42,148 bases of DNA from Bacilli bacterium (GCA_017938725.1 JAGBAW010000011.1:1-42148); one strand, 5' to 3'; positions 1 through 8,963 are shown, numbered from the stretch's first letter. The notes: generated by a model not told the origin, from the letters alone. Program-made: numbers and translations.

Positions 1-4
1 TAAA

Positions 5-47
5 ACCTTTTAAGCTTAGAGCTTATATTAAAGGTCTGTTTATTTTG
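5..47 (+). terminator. Possible terminator of an upstream gene
   Basis: ACCTTT (5-10) and TAAGC (11-15) can pair with GCTTA (21-25) and AAAGGT (30-35), with a 4-nt bulge in the 3' arm. A mixed U-rich stretch follows rather than a clean T run. It probably ends a gene lying outside the window. The rest of 1-156 holds no ORF or RNA I can recognise. Confidence 0.35.
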
Positions 48-156
48 TGTTAAATTAATTATATAACAGTTTTAAATTTTTGAGTGTTTTCTCTTTTTTT
101 TATATAATTTTACATTTTCCCACATCTAGTTTACTACATCATTATTTTTGGAATAT

Positions 157-185
157 TTGACAAAAAGAAGCAGTTGTGTTAATAT
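157..185 (+). promoter_or_regulatory. SigA-type promoter for the repeat protein
   Basis: A perfect TTGACA (157-162), a 17-nt spacer, then TAATAT (180-185). Transcription should start near 192, giving a 30-nt leader with a GAGGGGG Shine-Dalgarno at about 207-213. Confidence 0.8.
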
Positions 186-221
186 AGTGCACGTTAATTC
201 AAATTTGAGGGGGTATATTAT

Positions 222-2429
222 ATGGAAGAAAAATCAAAATCTGGATTTATTAGAGATATTGTGATAAAGGTATTTTTAATACTATTATTTGTATTTTTAA
301 TAACTTTATTATTTCCAATGCCAAATTTAACACCATTTTATGATGCAGTATTTAATAATAATATTCAAACTATGAAAGATGCTGCTGAAAATTATTTTAC
401 TAAGGAAAGAATGCCTGAAAATGTGGGTGATTCATCTAAATTAACTTTAAAGCAAATGCTTGATAAAAAGTTAGTATTACCATTCCTTGATGAAGATGGT
501 AAAGAGTGTAACATTGAAAAATCTTATGTACAAGTTACAAAGAAAGAAAAAGAGTATGAACTTAAGGTATATTTATCATGTGGAAAAGATGAAAATTATA
601 TAATTACGCCTATAGGATGTTATAATTTCTGTGAAAATAATCAGGAATGTAATTGTTCATGTAATCAGGGTGAAGTTTCAACTGATAATACAGGTAAGGT
701 AACAATTAATAAGCCTGTTGTAACACCTGATGACGATGGAAAATATAAATTACAATATTTATATACTAGAACATTAACAAATACTAATTGGGTAACTGGC
801 AATTATCAAACTAACAGGGAAACTGAAAGTGATAATGTTAAGTTAATAGATACTAAAACAGAGTATACGGGTAAAAAGAAAGTTGAATCTGGTTCAGCAA
901 TATATAAACATGTAAAATATGCATATAAAAATAATTGGTCATATGATACAGATTGGACAGATGAAGTAAAAACTTTAACTGATAATTTAAGATTACTAGC
1001 AGAAAGAACTTTATACACAGGTCAAAGAAAGTATACTGTTGATACAACTAAATATAAACATATTAAATATGGCTATAAAGATAACTGGACATACGATACA
1101 AATTGGACAGATGAGGTAAAAACAATTACTGATAATATTAAATTACATGATGAAAGAACATTATATACTGGTCAAAGAAAGTATAATATTGATACAACAC
1201 AATATAAACATGTAAAATATGCGTATAAAGATAATTGGACAAAAACAGACTGGCAAACAACTAAATACAAAACATCTAGCAAAGTAGTATTAATCGGTAC
1301 AAGATATACTGTTAGGAAAACAATTAATACGGGAACATGGAGTAATTGGATTGAGGATAAAACTTGGAGAAGTTCTAAACCATCAAATACTTCAACAAAA
1401 CAGTGGTCGGATGCATACAATAAGAAAACTGAAACATCATGGGTCTTAAAATATAGTTCTGCACCTTTAGATCAAGTAATGCCAACATATAGTGGCAATT
1501 ATAAATATGATTTCTTATATGACGATTTAACACCATGTAACTCATCATGTAATGGTAATTCACATAAGAGAGTTTATTATCATCGTGTTTATGAGAAGCA
1601 AACATCTACTCAGTATCAATATAAGTATAGAACATATTCTTCAAGTACATCGGTTGATGAAAGGGTAGTTACTGATCCATCAAGTTATGTGGCAAACGGA
1701 TATTCAATAGTCAAATATGAGTATAAATATAAAATTAATAATAGAGAAAAATATGAAGCAGACTCTAAATGGACAGATTCAAAAAATTCACCAAGTGGAT
1801 ATGAGTATGCTAATAAGACTAGAATACTTAGAACAATAAAATATGAGAACCTGGGTAAATGGGTTACAAGTTACGATAGATTAGGTGAATATACTTATGA
1901 GGTTAGGACAAGAAAACAATATAAATATAAATATAATAATCCTATAAAGTATATTGAAGATACAATTTGGACAGATTCAAAAAATTCACCAAATGGATAT
2001 ATATATGCAAATGAGAAGATAACAACTAGAACAACAAAATATGAAAATTTAGGTAAGTGGGTAACAAGCTATGATAAACTAGGTGAATATACTTATAATG
2101 TAACAACAAGAAAACAGTATAAGTATAGATATAATAGGCCAGAGAAATATGTATCAGATACAATTTGGACATCATCTATAACCTCGCCAAGTGGATATAC
2201 ATATACTGGGGAATCAAAAGTTACTAGTAACACAAGCTACGTTGATCTAGGCAAATGGGTATCTAGTAGGGCTGAACTAGGGCAATACACTTATGATGTT
2301 GAAACAAGAAAACTATATAGATATAAATATAAGAAAACAACAACTACTACTGAAAGTAAATGGTTTGATAAAAATCCTGGTGGCAGCTGGGTATATGCAA
2401 ATCAAACTAGAAAAGTGAAAGTAAATTAA
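222..2429 (+). CDS. Membrane-anchored Trp/Tyr-rich repeat surface protein
   Basis: A 735-aa protein of unknown function. A short charged N-terminus is followed by one membrane segment (about residues 11-32) with no obvious cleavage site, so the rest is probably outside and anchored. Residues 50-150 carry spaced Cys and a YLSCG/SYVQV pattern reminiscent of pseudopilin-like heads; this resemblance is weak. Two tandem repeat families follow: three 50-aa units (bases 843-1292, core YTGQRKY...YKDNW) and three 66-aa units plus a partial fourth (bases 1722-2427, core KYENLGKWVTSYD...GEYTY...TRKQ). The composition is rich in W, Y, K and T. It has its own strong promoter and a terminator overlapping its last codons, so it is a single-gene unit. 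An adhesin or wall-binding role is a guess. Confidence 0.7.
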   Translation: MEEKSKSGFIRDIVIKVFLILLFVFLITLLFPMPNLTPFYDAVFNNNIQTMKDAAENYFTKERMPENVGDSSKLTLKQMLDKKLVLPFLDEDGKECNIEKSYVQVTKKEKEYELKVYLSCGKDENYIITPIGCYNFCENNQECNCSCNQGEVSTDNTGKVTINKPVVTPDDDGKYKLQYLYTRTLTNTNWVTGNYQTNRETESDNVKLIDTKTEYTGKKKVESGSAIYKHVKYAYKNNWSYDTDWTDEVKTLTDNLRLLAERTLYTGQRKYTVDTTKYKHIKYGYKDNWTYDTNWTDEVKTITDNIKLHDERTLYTGQRKYNIDTTQYKHVKYAYKDNWTKTDWQTTKYKTSSKVVLIGTRYTVRKTINTGTWSNWIEDKTWRSSKPSNTSTKQWSDAYNKKTETSWVLKYSSAPLDQVMPTYSGNYKYDFLYDDLTPCNSSCNGNSHKRVYYHRVYEKQTSTQYQYKYRTYSSSTSVDERVVTDPSSYVANGYSIVKYEYKYKINNREKYEADSKWTDSKNSPSGYEYANKTRILRTIKYENLGKWVTSYDRLGEYTYEVRTRKQYKYKYNNPIKYIEDTIWTDSKNSPNGYIYANEKITTRTTKYENLGKWVTSYDKLGEYTYNVTTRKQYKYRYNRPEKYVSDTIWTSSITSPSGYTYTGESKVTSNTSYVDLGKWVSSRAELGQYTYDVETRKLYRYKYKKTTTTTESKWFDKNPGGSWVYANQTRKVKVN
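843..1292 (+). repeat. Three tandem 150-bp coding repeats
   Basis: Units start at 843, 993 and 1143 and encode 50 residues each, with conserved LYTGQRKY, YKHVKYAYKDNW and DTNWTDEVKT segments. The third unit diverges in its last third. The first differs most from the second, while the second and third share long near-identical stretches, consistent with recent duplication. Confidence 0.85.
1722..2427 (+). repeat. Three and a half tandem 198-bp coding repeats
   Basis: Units start at 1722, 1920, 2118 and 2316 (the last partial) and encode 66 residues each: a YKYKYNN start, a WTDSKNSPSGY core, LGKWVTSYD, then GEYTY and TRKQ. The first two units are the closest pair. Confidence 0.85.
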
Positions 2430-2446
2430 CTACTTTCTCTTTTTTT
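2417..2446 (+). terminator. Rho-independent terminator overlapping the repeat-protein stop
   Basis: GAAAGTA (2417-2423) pairs with TACTTTC (2431-2437) around a 7-nt loop, followed by TCT7. The left arm lies inside the last codons of the repeat protein. Confidence 0.65.
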
Positions 2447-2474
2447 GTGATAAAATTGTTTTAGGGAGGTAAAT

Positions 2475-4643
2475 ATGATAATAGGTGTACTTGTTGAAAT
2501 ATCAATTAATAAAAAAGAGAAAACATTTGATTATTTAGTTCCTGAAAATTTAGTAGGTATGATTCAAATAGGAAAAAGAGTACTTGTTCCTTTTGGAAAG
2601 CAAAAATTAGAAGGTTTTATAATAAATATAAAAGATAAAAGTGAATATAATTTAAAAAAAATAATTAGTATAATAGATGATGAACCTATACTAACAGATG
2701 AATTGTTGAGTCTTGGAAAAGAGATATCAGATGATATAGTTTGTAATTTAATAAAGGTTTATCAAGCAATGCTTCCTATTGGATATAAGGCCTCAATTAA
2801 GGCAAAAATGGGTATAAAAGAAGAAAGGTATATTAAATTAGTTTCAAAAGAATGTGGGATTAACTTCATAAACTCATCTAAAGCAAAAAAACAAGTTGAA
2901 TTAGTAAAGAATTTATTTGAAAATGGCAGTGTAGTAAAAAATAAATATCCTTATAATATAGTCAGGACATTAATTGATAAAGGGATAATAAAAGAAGAAA
3001 AAAAAGAAATATATAGAATAGATAATACATGTAATGTAGAGGATTTAAAAGTATTAAATAAATATCAAAAAGATGCCTATGAAAGGATAAAGAATAGTAA
3101 TAAAGATGTTATATTACTTCATGGTGTAACAGGTTCAGGTAAAACAGAAATATATATGCATCTAATAAAAGACGTTATAAAGCATGGTAAAGAAGCTATT
3201 ATACTTGTCCCAGAGATAAGTTTAACACCACAAATTATAAATAGATTTAAAAGTCATTTTTCGAATAAAATAGCAGTTTTTCATAGTGGTTTATCAGATA
3301 GTGAAAAATATGACGAATATAGGAAAATAAAAAGAGGGGAAGTATCTATTGTAATAGGTGCTAGAAGTGCTATATTTGTACCCTTAAATGATATAGGAAT
3401 AATAATTGTTGATGAAGAGCAGTCTACTTCATATAAACAAGATCATGATCCAAAATACAATGCAATAGATGTTGCTGTAAAAAGAGGAAAATATCATAAT
3501 GCTAAAGTAGTACTTGGTAGTGCAACACCATCAATTGAAACTTATGCAAGGGCAGAAAAAGGATTTTACGAATTAGTAACATTAAATAAAAGAGCAAATG
3601 ATGCTAAACTTCCAGATGTTACTATAGTAGATATGAAAAATGAAATAAGAAAGGGTAATAGCATTTTTTCTAAAATCCTGGTTGATAATATAAATGATAG
3701 ATTAAATAAAAAGGAACAAATAATATTATTTTTAAATAAAAGAGGTTATTCATCATATCAGATGTGTAGTAATTGTGGTGAGGTAGTTAAATGCCCAAAT
3801 TGTGATATAACTTTAACTTATCATAAAAATAGTGGTATGAATAGATGTCATTATTGTGGTTATGCAAGAGTAAAAGAGGAGATATGTCCGCATTGTAAAA
3901 CTAATTCTTTAAAAAACTTTGGACTTGGAACAGAAAAAATAGAAGAAGAAATATCTAAATTATTTCCTACCTCTAAGATAATAAGAATGGATATAGATAC
4001 AACATCTAAAAAAGGTTCACATGAAAAAATAATAAATTCATTTTTGAACCATGAGTATGACATACTTATAGGTACTCAAATGATTGCAAAAGGACTAGAT
4101 TTTCCCCTTGTTACACTAGTGGGTGTAATAAATGCAGATACCTTATTAAATATTCCTGATTTTAGAAGTAATGAACATACATATCATTTACTTAGTCAAG
4201 TATCAGGAAGAGCAGGAAGGGATAAACTTTCAGGTAAAGTAATTATTCAAACGTACAATCCTGATAATTATAGTATAAGTTATTCAAAGAATCATGATTA
4301 TATAGGATTTTATAATGAAGAGATAAAAATTAGAAAAAATTTAAAATATCCACCATATTACTTTTTAACTCTTATAAAGATTGGTGGTAAAGTATATGAT
4401 AATACTTTAAATGAATCTAGAAAAATTTGTAGTTACATTAAAAGAAATATATCAAATGACATGGTAGTTTTAGGACCATCACCATCTAATATTTCAAAAA
4501 TAAATAATACATATTATTTTCAAATAATAATAAAATTTAGAAACAAAGAAAAAATGAAAGTAATACTAAATAATTTGGTATTATTAGATGAAAATAATAA
4601 TAAAATAAATTTAAGTGTAGATATTAACCCAATTAATTTATAA
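2475..4643 (+). CDS. priA: Primosomal protein N', replication restart helicase PriA
   Basis: A 722-aa superfamily 2 helicase that reloads the replisome at stalled forks. An N-terminal DNA-binding region (about 1-100) precedes the helicase core with a Walker A GVTGSGKTE near residue 216. The zinc-binding insertion shows paired cysteines (CSNCG, CPNCD, CHYCG, CPHCK, about residues 433-480), and the C-terminal helicase part has SQVSGRAGR. Motif II reads DEEQ where PriA proteins normally have DEEH. AGGGAGGT lies 4 nt before the ATG. An extended -10 (TGA plus TAAAAT, 2448-2456) just after the previous terminator probably drives it. The usual partners def-fmt do not follow. Confidence 0.96.
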   Translation: MIIGVLVEISINKKEKTFDYLVPENLVGMIQIGKRVLVPFGKQKLEGFIINIKDKSEYNLKKIISIIDDEPILTDELLSLGKEISDDIVCNLIKVYQAMLPIGYKASIKAKMGIKEERYIKLVSKECGINFINSSKAKKQVELVKNLFENGSVVKNKYPYNIVRTLIDKGIIKEEKKEIYRIDNTCNVEDLKVLNKYQKDAYERIKNSNKDVILLHGVTGSGKTEIYMHLIKDVIKHGKEAIILVPEISLTPQIINRFKSHFSNKIAVFHSGLSDSEKYDEYRKIKRGEVSIVIGARSAIFVPLNDIGIIIVDEEQSTSYKQDHDPKYNAIDVAVKRGKYHNAKVVLGSATPSIETYARAEKGFYELVTLNKRANDAKLPDVTIVDMKNEIRKGNSIFSKILVDNINDRLNKKEQIILFLNKRGYSSYQMCSNCGEVVKCPNCDITLTYHKNSGMNRCHYCGYARVKEEICPHCKTNSLKNFGLGTEKIEEEISKLFPTSKIIRMDIDTTSKKGSHEKIINSFLNHEYDILIGTQMIAKGLDFPLVTLVGVINADTLLNIPDFRSNEHTYHLLSQVSGRAGRDKLSGKVIIQTYNPDNYSISYSKNHDYIGFYNEEIKIRKNLKYPPYYFLTLIKIGGKVYDNTLNESRKICSYIKRNISNDMVVLGPSPSNISKINNTYYFQIIIKFRNKEKMKVILNNLVLLDENNNKINLSVDINPINL

Positions 4644-4731
4644 GTATGTGTATAAATTAATAAGTTATTACTATTGATTTGTAGACAATACAAATATATT
4701 TAAATTAGAAAATTAAATTTCAAATAAGTCA

Positions 4732-4760
4732 TTTACACTTTATTTTATTTATGTTATACT
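4732..4760 (+). promoter_or_regulatory. Promoter of rpsB-tsf
   Basis: TTTACA (4732-4737), a 17-nt spacer, then TATACT (4755-4760) preceded by TG at 4752-4753 (extended -10). It gives a leader of about 100 nt, long for this window. Confidence 0.75.
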
Positions 4761-4766
4761 AATTTT

Positions 4767-4862
4767 GGCTTTGAAATATGCGCAAATATTGATTTATGAT
4801 CCATGTGCTCGTTAGAGTGGTAAGTAAATATGAGATATTTGTAAGAAAAACAAAAGGAGGAA
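4767..4862 (+). ncRNA. Candidate structured leader of rpsB
   Basis: The roughly 100-nt untranslated leader can form a GCGCA/TGTGC stem (4780-4784 with 4804-4808, one G-U pair) and an AAATAT/ATATTT hairpin (4826-4831 with 4835-4840) just before the AAAGGAGG Shine-Dalgarno. Ribosomal protein operons are often autoregulated through such leaders. I cannot match this to a named leader family, so the regulatory role is inferred. Confidence 0.35.
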
Positions 4863-4868
4863 TTTAAT

Positions 4869-5816
4869 ATGGCAGTAGTTTCAATGGGATATTTATTAGA
4901 AGCTGGTGTTCATTTTGGTCATCAAACAAAAAGATGGAATCCAAAAATGAAAGAATATATTTTTACAGCAAGAGAGGGAATCTATATTATAGATTTACAA
5001 AAAACAGTTAAGAAAATTGAAGAAGCTTATAGTGCTTTAAAAGAAATCGCACAAAATGGTGGCAAAGTTATTTTTGTAGGTACAAAAAAACAAGCACAAG
5101 AGGCATCAATGGAAGAAGCGGTTAGATCAGATAGTTATTATGTAACTGAAAGATGGCTTGGAGGAACATTAACAAATTTCAAAACCATTAGAAGAAGAAT
5201 AGGTTATCTTGATCAAGTTGAAAAGATGGAGGCAAATGGTACTCTTGATTTACTTCCTAAAAAAGAAGTAATAAAAATAAGAAAAGAATACGATAAGTTA
5301 AATTCATATTTCTGTGGTATTAGAAATATGAAAAAAGTACCTGATGCAATGATTATTACAGACCCTAAGAAAGAATATATAGCGATAAAAGAAGCAAGAA
5401 AACTTGGTATACCTGTATTTGGAATTGTTGATACAAATTGTGATCCAGATTTAGTTGATTATGTAATACCTGCGAATGATGATGCAGTAAGGGCTGTTAA
5501 AATTATTTTAGGTGTACTTGCAAATGCAATTAATGAAGGAACTGATAGAGAAATTGTTGATTTCTTAACTGATGATGATAAAATGAAAAATGCTAATAAA
5601 GAAGCTAAAAAAGATATTAAGAAAAATGAAGCTAAAGAAGTTAAAGAGCAAAGCAAAGAGGAAGTAAGGAAAACTGTTGAAGAAGTCAAAGCCAATGATA
5701 AGGAAGATTTATCTAAAAAAACAGTAACTGAACTTAAGGAAATTGCAAAAGCTAAAGGTATCGAAGGATATAGTAAACTAAAGAAAAGTGAACTTTTAGA
5801 AGTTTTAAATAAATAG
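4869..5816 (+). CDS. rpsB: 30S ribosomal protein S2 with C-terminal extension
   Basis: Residues 1 to about 230 are a standard S2: the start [24 protein letters not shown], then [11 protein letters not shown] and [18 protein letters not shown]. The protein is 315 aa, whereas Bacillus S2 is near 246. The excess is a Lys/Glu-rich linker (about 235-278) and a C-terminal module (about 279-315, [17 protein letters not shown] then [11 protein letters not shown]) that resembles a SAP/Rho-N helical nucleic-acid-binding fold. An AAAGGAGG Shine-Dalgarno sits upstream. tsf follows after 23 nt, the conserved order. Confidence 0.97.
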   Translation: MAVVSMGYLLEAGVHFGHQTKRWNPKMKEYIFTAREGIYIIDLQKTVKKIEEAYSALKEIAQNGGKVIFVGTKKQAQEASMEEAVRSDSYYVTERWLGGTLTNFKTIRRRIGYLDQVEKMEANGTLDLLPKKEVIKIRKEYDKLNSYFCGIRNMKKVPDAMIITDPKKEYIAIKEARKLGIPVFGIVDTNCDPDLVDYVIPANDDAVRAVKIILGVLANAINEGTDREIVDFLTDDDKMKNANKEAKKDIKKNEAKEVKEQSKEEVRKTVEEVKANDKEDLSKKTVTELKEIAKAKGIEGYSKLKKSELLEVLNK

Positions 5817-5839
5817 AAATCTAAAAGGAGGAATAAGAT

Positions 5840-6709
5840 ATGAACGCAAGTTTAATAAAAGAATTAAGAGATATTTCAGGTGCTGGATTAATGGACTGTA
5901 AAAAAGCATTAGAAGCATCAGATGGTAATATCGATAAAGCAATAGATTATCTAAGAGAAAAAGGAATTAGTAAAGCTGCAAAAAAAGCAGATAGAATTGC
6001 AGCAGAAGGATTAAGTACAGTTTTAATTGAGGGTAATAATGCTTCAATTGTTGAAGTTAATTGCGAAACTGACTTTGTTGCTAAAAATGAAAAATTCGTT
6101 AATTTGGTTAATAAAATTGCAAAATTAATTGCTGATAATGATGTTTCCACTATGGAGGAAGCATTAAAACTTAATACAGAAGAAGGAACACTAAATGATA
6201 CACTTGTTAATATGACAGCAACTATAGGTGAAAAGATCAGTTTTAGGAGATTTGCAAGACTTACAAAAACTGATTCACAAAATTTTGGTGGATATATTCA
6301 TATGGGTGGTAAAATATCTGCAATTACATTAGTTGAAGGTGCAAGTGAAGAGGTAGCTAAGGATGTATCAATGCATTCGGCTGCAATGAGACCAAGCTAT
6401 GTAAGAAGAGAAGATGTACCAGCAAATGAAGTTGAAAAAGAAATGAGTATATTAAAAGAACAAGCCATGAATGAAGGAAAACCTGCAGATATAGCTGAAA
6501 AAATGGTTAATGGACGTATAAATAAATTTTATAAAGAAATATGCCTAGAAGAACAAGACTTCGTAAAGGATTCAGATGTTACTGTAGGTCAATATGTTAA
6601 AAATAGTGGTGGTTCAATAGTTGATATGGTACGTTTCGAAGTTGGTGAAGGTATCGAGAAAAAAGAAGAAAATTTTGTTGAAGAAGTTATGAGTCAAATT
6701 AACGGATAA
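5840..6709 (+). CDS. tsf: Elongation factor Ts
   Basis: A 289-aa guanine nucleotide exchange factor for EF-Tu. The N-terminal UBA-like domain holds RDISGAGLMDCKKAL and GNIDKAIDYLREKG; the core has the signature CETDFVAKNEKF (about residues 75-86), and the dimerisation part has MHSAAMRPSYV. Its length is normal. It is cotranscribed with rpsB (AAAGGAGG in the 23-nt gap). A terminator follows, so the uridylate kinase gene pyrH that often comes next in Firmicutes is absent here. Confidence 0.98.
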   Translation: MNASLIKELRDISGAGLMDCKKALEASDGNIDKAIDYLREKGISKAAKKADRIAAEGLSTVLIEGNNASIVEVNCETDFVAKNEKFVNLVNKIAKLIADNDVSTMEEALKLNTEEGTLNDTLVNMTATIGEKISFRRFARLTKTDSQNFGGYIHMGGKISAITLVEGASEEVAKDVSMHSAAMRPSYVRREDVPANEVEKEMSILKEQAMNEGKPADIAEKMVNGRINKFYKEICLEEQDFVKDSDVTVGQYVKNSGGSIVDMVRFEVGEGIEKKEENFVEEVMSQING

Positions 6710-6737
6710 GAAAAATTATTATTTTATTGCAAAAGAG

Positions 6738-6767
6738 CAAATGAGTAAAAAACTTATTTGTTTTTTA
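6738..6767 (+). terminator. Terminator of rpsB-tsf
   Basis: CAAATGAGT (6738-6746) pairs with ACTTATTTG (6752-6760), nine pairs with one G-U, around an AAAAA loop, followed by T6. Confidence 0.75.
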
Positions 6768-6864
6768 TATGCTTTTTATTTTCAAAAAAATGTCAAAAAT
6801 AAAAGTTATTAATATAACTTATTAGTTACTAAATGAAACATAAAAAAATTAGTAAGTATATTAA

Positions 6865-6893
6865 TTCACTTTTTATTCAATATTTGGTATAAT
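6865..6893 (+). promoter_or_regulatory. Promoter of the thioredoxin-like gene
   Basis: TTCACT (6865-6870), 17 nt, then TATAAT (6888-6893) preceded by TGG (extended -10). The Shine-Dalgarno begins only 7 nt beyond the -10, so the leader would be about 10 nt. Confidence 0.65.
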
Positions 6894-6910
6894 AAAAATA
6901 GGTGGTAGAA

Positions 6911-7570
6911 GTGAAAAAAAGTGTAAAAATTATAATTTTAGTATTAACTATAGTATTATTAGGTGTAGGATTAGTATATAGATTTATATCTAATAAAAAT
7001 AATGCAAATAATACGATTAAAGTAAATGAAGATAAGGTAGAATTTTCAAAATTATATGATGTAGATGAAAATAATGTATTTGAAAAAATAAGTGCTGATG
7101 CGGCAATAGATTTACTAGAAAAAGGCACAGGTATTTTATATTTAGGTTATCCTAAATGTCCTTGGTGTCAGGATTTAATACCTTTATTAAATAAGGCTGC
7201 AAAAGATAATAATATTGGTTCAATATATTATATCGAAAAATTTTTTGATATGAGACCTGATAAAGTAGAAAATCCTAAATATCAAGAGGAATATAATAAA
7301 ATAATAAAATATATAGATGAGTATGAAATAAAAATAAATGAAAAAATTAAGGAGGATGATATTATAAAAGTTCCACTTGTATTATTTGTAAAAAATGGAA
7401 AAATTATTGGTTATCAAAAAGGAACTATTTCAGGTCATGAAATAACAAAAAATGAAAATGGTAAATATGAATTAAGAGACTTAACTGATGAAGAAAAAAC
7501 TACAATAATTAGTAAACTAAATAGTTTAATAAATAAAATATATTCAAATGCATGCTCAAGTGGTTGTTAA
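6911..7570 (+). CDS. Membrane-anchored thioredoxin-like protein
   Basis: About 219 aa. One N-terminal membrane segment (residues 5-22) is followed by an extracytoplasmic thioredoxin-like domain with a CPWC active site (Cys83 and Cys86, in YPKCPWCQDLIPLL). The cis-Pro position is plausibly in IIKVPLVLFVKNG. It is closest in style to the bacteriocin-transport accessory/thioredoxin_9 group. The C-terminus ends CSSGC. I chose the GTG at 6911 because AGGTGGT (6900-6906) is correctly spaced from it; the upstream in-frame GTG at 6902 lies inside that site. It occupies the place between tsf and frr where pyrH is usual. Confidence 0.75.
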   Translation: MKKSVKIIILVLTIVLLGVGLVYRFISNKNNANNTIKVNEDKVEFSKLYDVDENNVFEKISADAAIDLLEKGTGILYLGYPKCPWCQDLIPLLNKAAKDNNIGSIYYIEKFFDMRPDKVENPKYQEEYNKIIKYIDEYEIKINEKIKEDDIIKVPLVLFVKNGKIIGYQKGTISGHEITKNENGKYELRDLTDEEKTTIISKLNSLINKIYSNACSSGC

Positions 7571-7616
7571 AAATATTTTTATATAGTAAAATAATATATA
7601 TGAGAGGATGAAAAAA

Positions 7617-8159
7617 ATGGAAGAAATTTTATTAGAAACAGAAGAAAAAATGGAAAAGACTATTGAAAATCTAGAAAATAGATTTAAATTAATACGTGCA
7701 GGTAGAGCTAATCCATCAATATTAGATAATGTAAAAGTTAATTATTATGGAACACCGACACTTTTAAATCAACTTGCAACTATATCAGTTCCTGAGGCAA
7801 GAAAACTTCAAATTAAAGCATTTGATAAATCATGCCTTAGTGATATAGAAAAGGCAATATATGAAGCAGACTTAGGTTTAACTCCTAATAACACAGGGGA
7901 ATTAATATTTATAACTATTCCTGAACTTACTGAAGATAGAAGAAGAGAACTTGTTAAACAAGCAAAAGCAATGGGAGAAGAAGCTAAGGTTGCTCTTAGA
8001 AATATAAGACAAGAATCTAATAATGCAATTAAAAAACTTGAACTAAATGAAGATGAAGAAAAATATGGTACTAATGAAGTTCAAGAATTGATAAATAAAT
8101 ATAATAAAAAAGCAGAAGAAAAGACTAAAGAAAAAGAAGAAGAGTTAATGACAATATAA
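7617..8159 (+). CDS. frr: Ribosome recycling factor
   Basis: 180 aa, a normal RRF length. It splits post-termination ribosomes together with EF-G. Signature segments are RAGRANPSILDNVKVNYYGTPT near the N-terminus and PELTEDRRRELVKQAKAMGEEAKVALRNIRQE in the long helix. The ATG at 7617 is preferred over 7608 because the GAGAGG Shine-Dalgarno (7602-7607) abuts the latter and sits 9 nt from the former. The next gene starts 28 nt downstream. Confidence 0.97.
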   Translation: MEEILLETEEKMEKTIENLENRFKLIRAGRANPSILDNVKVNYYGTPTLLNQLATISVPEARKLQIKAFDKSCLSDIEKAIYEADLGLTPNNTGELIFITIPELTEDRRRELVKQAKAMGEEAKVALRNIRQESNNAIKKLELNEDEEKYGTNEVQELINKYNKKAEEKTKEKEEELMTI

Positions 8160-8160
8160 T

Positions 8161-8183
8161 TAACTCTTTTAAAAAAAGAGGTA
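8161..8183 (+). promoter_or_regulatory. Hairpin covering the Shine-Dalgarno of the 8188 gene
   Basis: TAACTCTTTT (8161-8170) can pair with AAAAGAGGTA (8174-8183), 9 of 10 positions, around a 3-nt loop. No T run follows, so it is not a standard terminator. It buries AGAGGT, which would lower translation of the gene at 8188 when it is cotranscribed with frr. Confidence 0.4.
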
Positions 8184-8187
8184 TGTT

Positions 8188-8889
8188 ATGAAAAAATATA
8201 TTAAACTAATTTTGTTTTTATTATTTATAGCTTTCATTTTTTTATTAATATTTAATGTATCTAGAAGAATATCTTTGAATAATTTTTTAGATAAAACAAT
8301 AGCCACAGAAAAGAAAATTAATTATTCAACAACTATAAATTTGGATATAAGTAATTCAATTAATAGCTCAAGGATAGAATACGATATTGTTGTTTCACCA
8401 TCGGCAAAAAAAATAACTATAAATAATTATATTAATAATGAATTTATGAATAGTATTTATAAGTATAATGTTTTAAATGGAGAAAAAAAAGGTATATATA
8501 AGTATGATGGAAAAAAATATATAAAAACAAATGAAGAAAAGGATGAATTTAATATTAATTATGATTCCTTAAAAAAGAATATCATCAGCATTAAAAAAAT
8601 AGAGAATATTGTAATTGATGATATTAGTTATAAAAAATATGTTGTTAAGATGAAGGCATATGATGCATATAATATTATATATAATGATGATATATTGAAA
8701 AAAGAGGATATCAATAAAAATATAGATGTTACTATAATCATTGATAAGTCAAATAAATTTGTTTATAAAATATCATATAAAATAGATAATATAAATAATA
8801 GTAAACAGGCTGGTATGGCAATGGAATATAATGCTGAAATAATTAATAAGGATATTAATAATCATAATATTATTGAGTTACCTTTTTAG
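8188..8889 (+). CDS. Hypothetical single-pass membrane protein
   Basis: A 233-aa protein with an N-terminal membrane anchor (about residues 5-24) and a Lys/Asn/Ile-rich outer domain of alternating strands (for example STTINLDISNSI, KYVVKMKAY, DVTIIIDKSNKFVYKISY). It resembles beta-rich anchored proteins of the lipoprotein/DUF6612 kind, but I cannot assign a family. The Shine-Dalgarno AGAGGT (8177-8182) lies in the 3' arm of a hairpin formed with the end of frr. A terminator follows directly. Confidence 0.6.
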   Translation: MKKYIKLILFLLFIAFIFLLIFNVSRRISLNNFLDKTIATEKKINYSTTINLDISNSINSSRIEYDIVVSPSAKKITINNYINNEFMNSIYKYNVLNGEKKGIYKYDGKKYIKTNEEKDEFNINYDSLKKNIISIKKIENIVIDDISYKKYVVKMKAYDAYNIIYNDDILKKEDINKNIDVTIIIDKSNKFVYKISYKIDNINNSKQAGMAMEYNAEIINKDINNHNIIELPF

Positions 8890-8897
8890 AAAATAGT

Positions 8898-8927
8898 AAA
8901 AAAGTGCATTTTATAGGCACTTTTTTT
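8898..8927 (+). terminator. Terminator of frr and the 8188 gene
   Basis: AAAAAAGTGC (8898-8907) pairs with GCACTTTTTT (8917 onward) around a 9-nt loop, ending in T7. Confidence 0.8.
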
Positions 8928-8963
8928 ATTTTTTATCATAAATTAAAGTAGAGGAGTGATAAA

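Noticed and set aside
1722-2427. Direct repeats as a CRISPR array
   Set aside because: The repeats are 198-bp coding units in frame without spacers.
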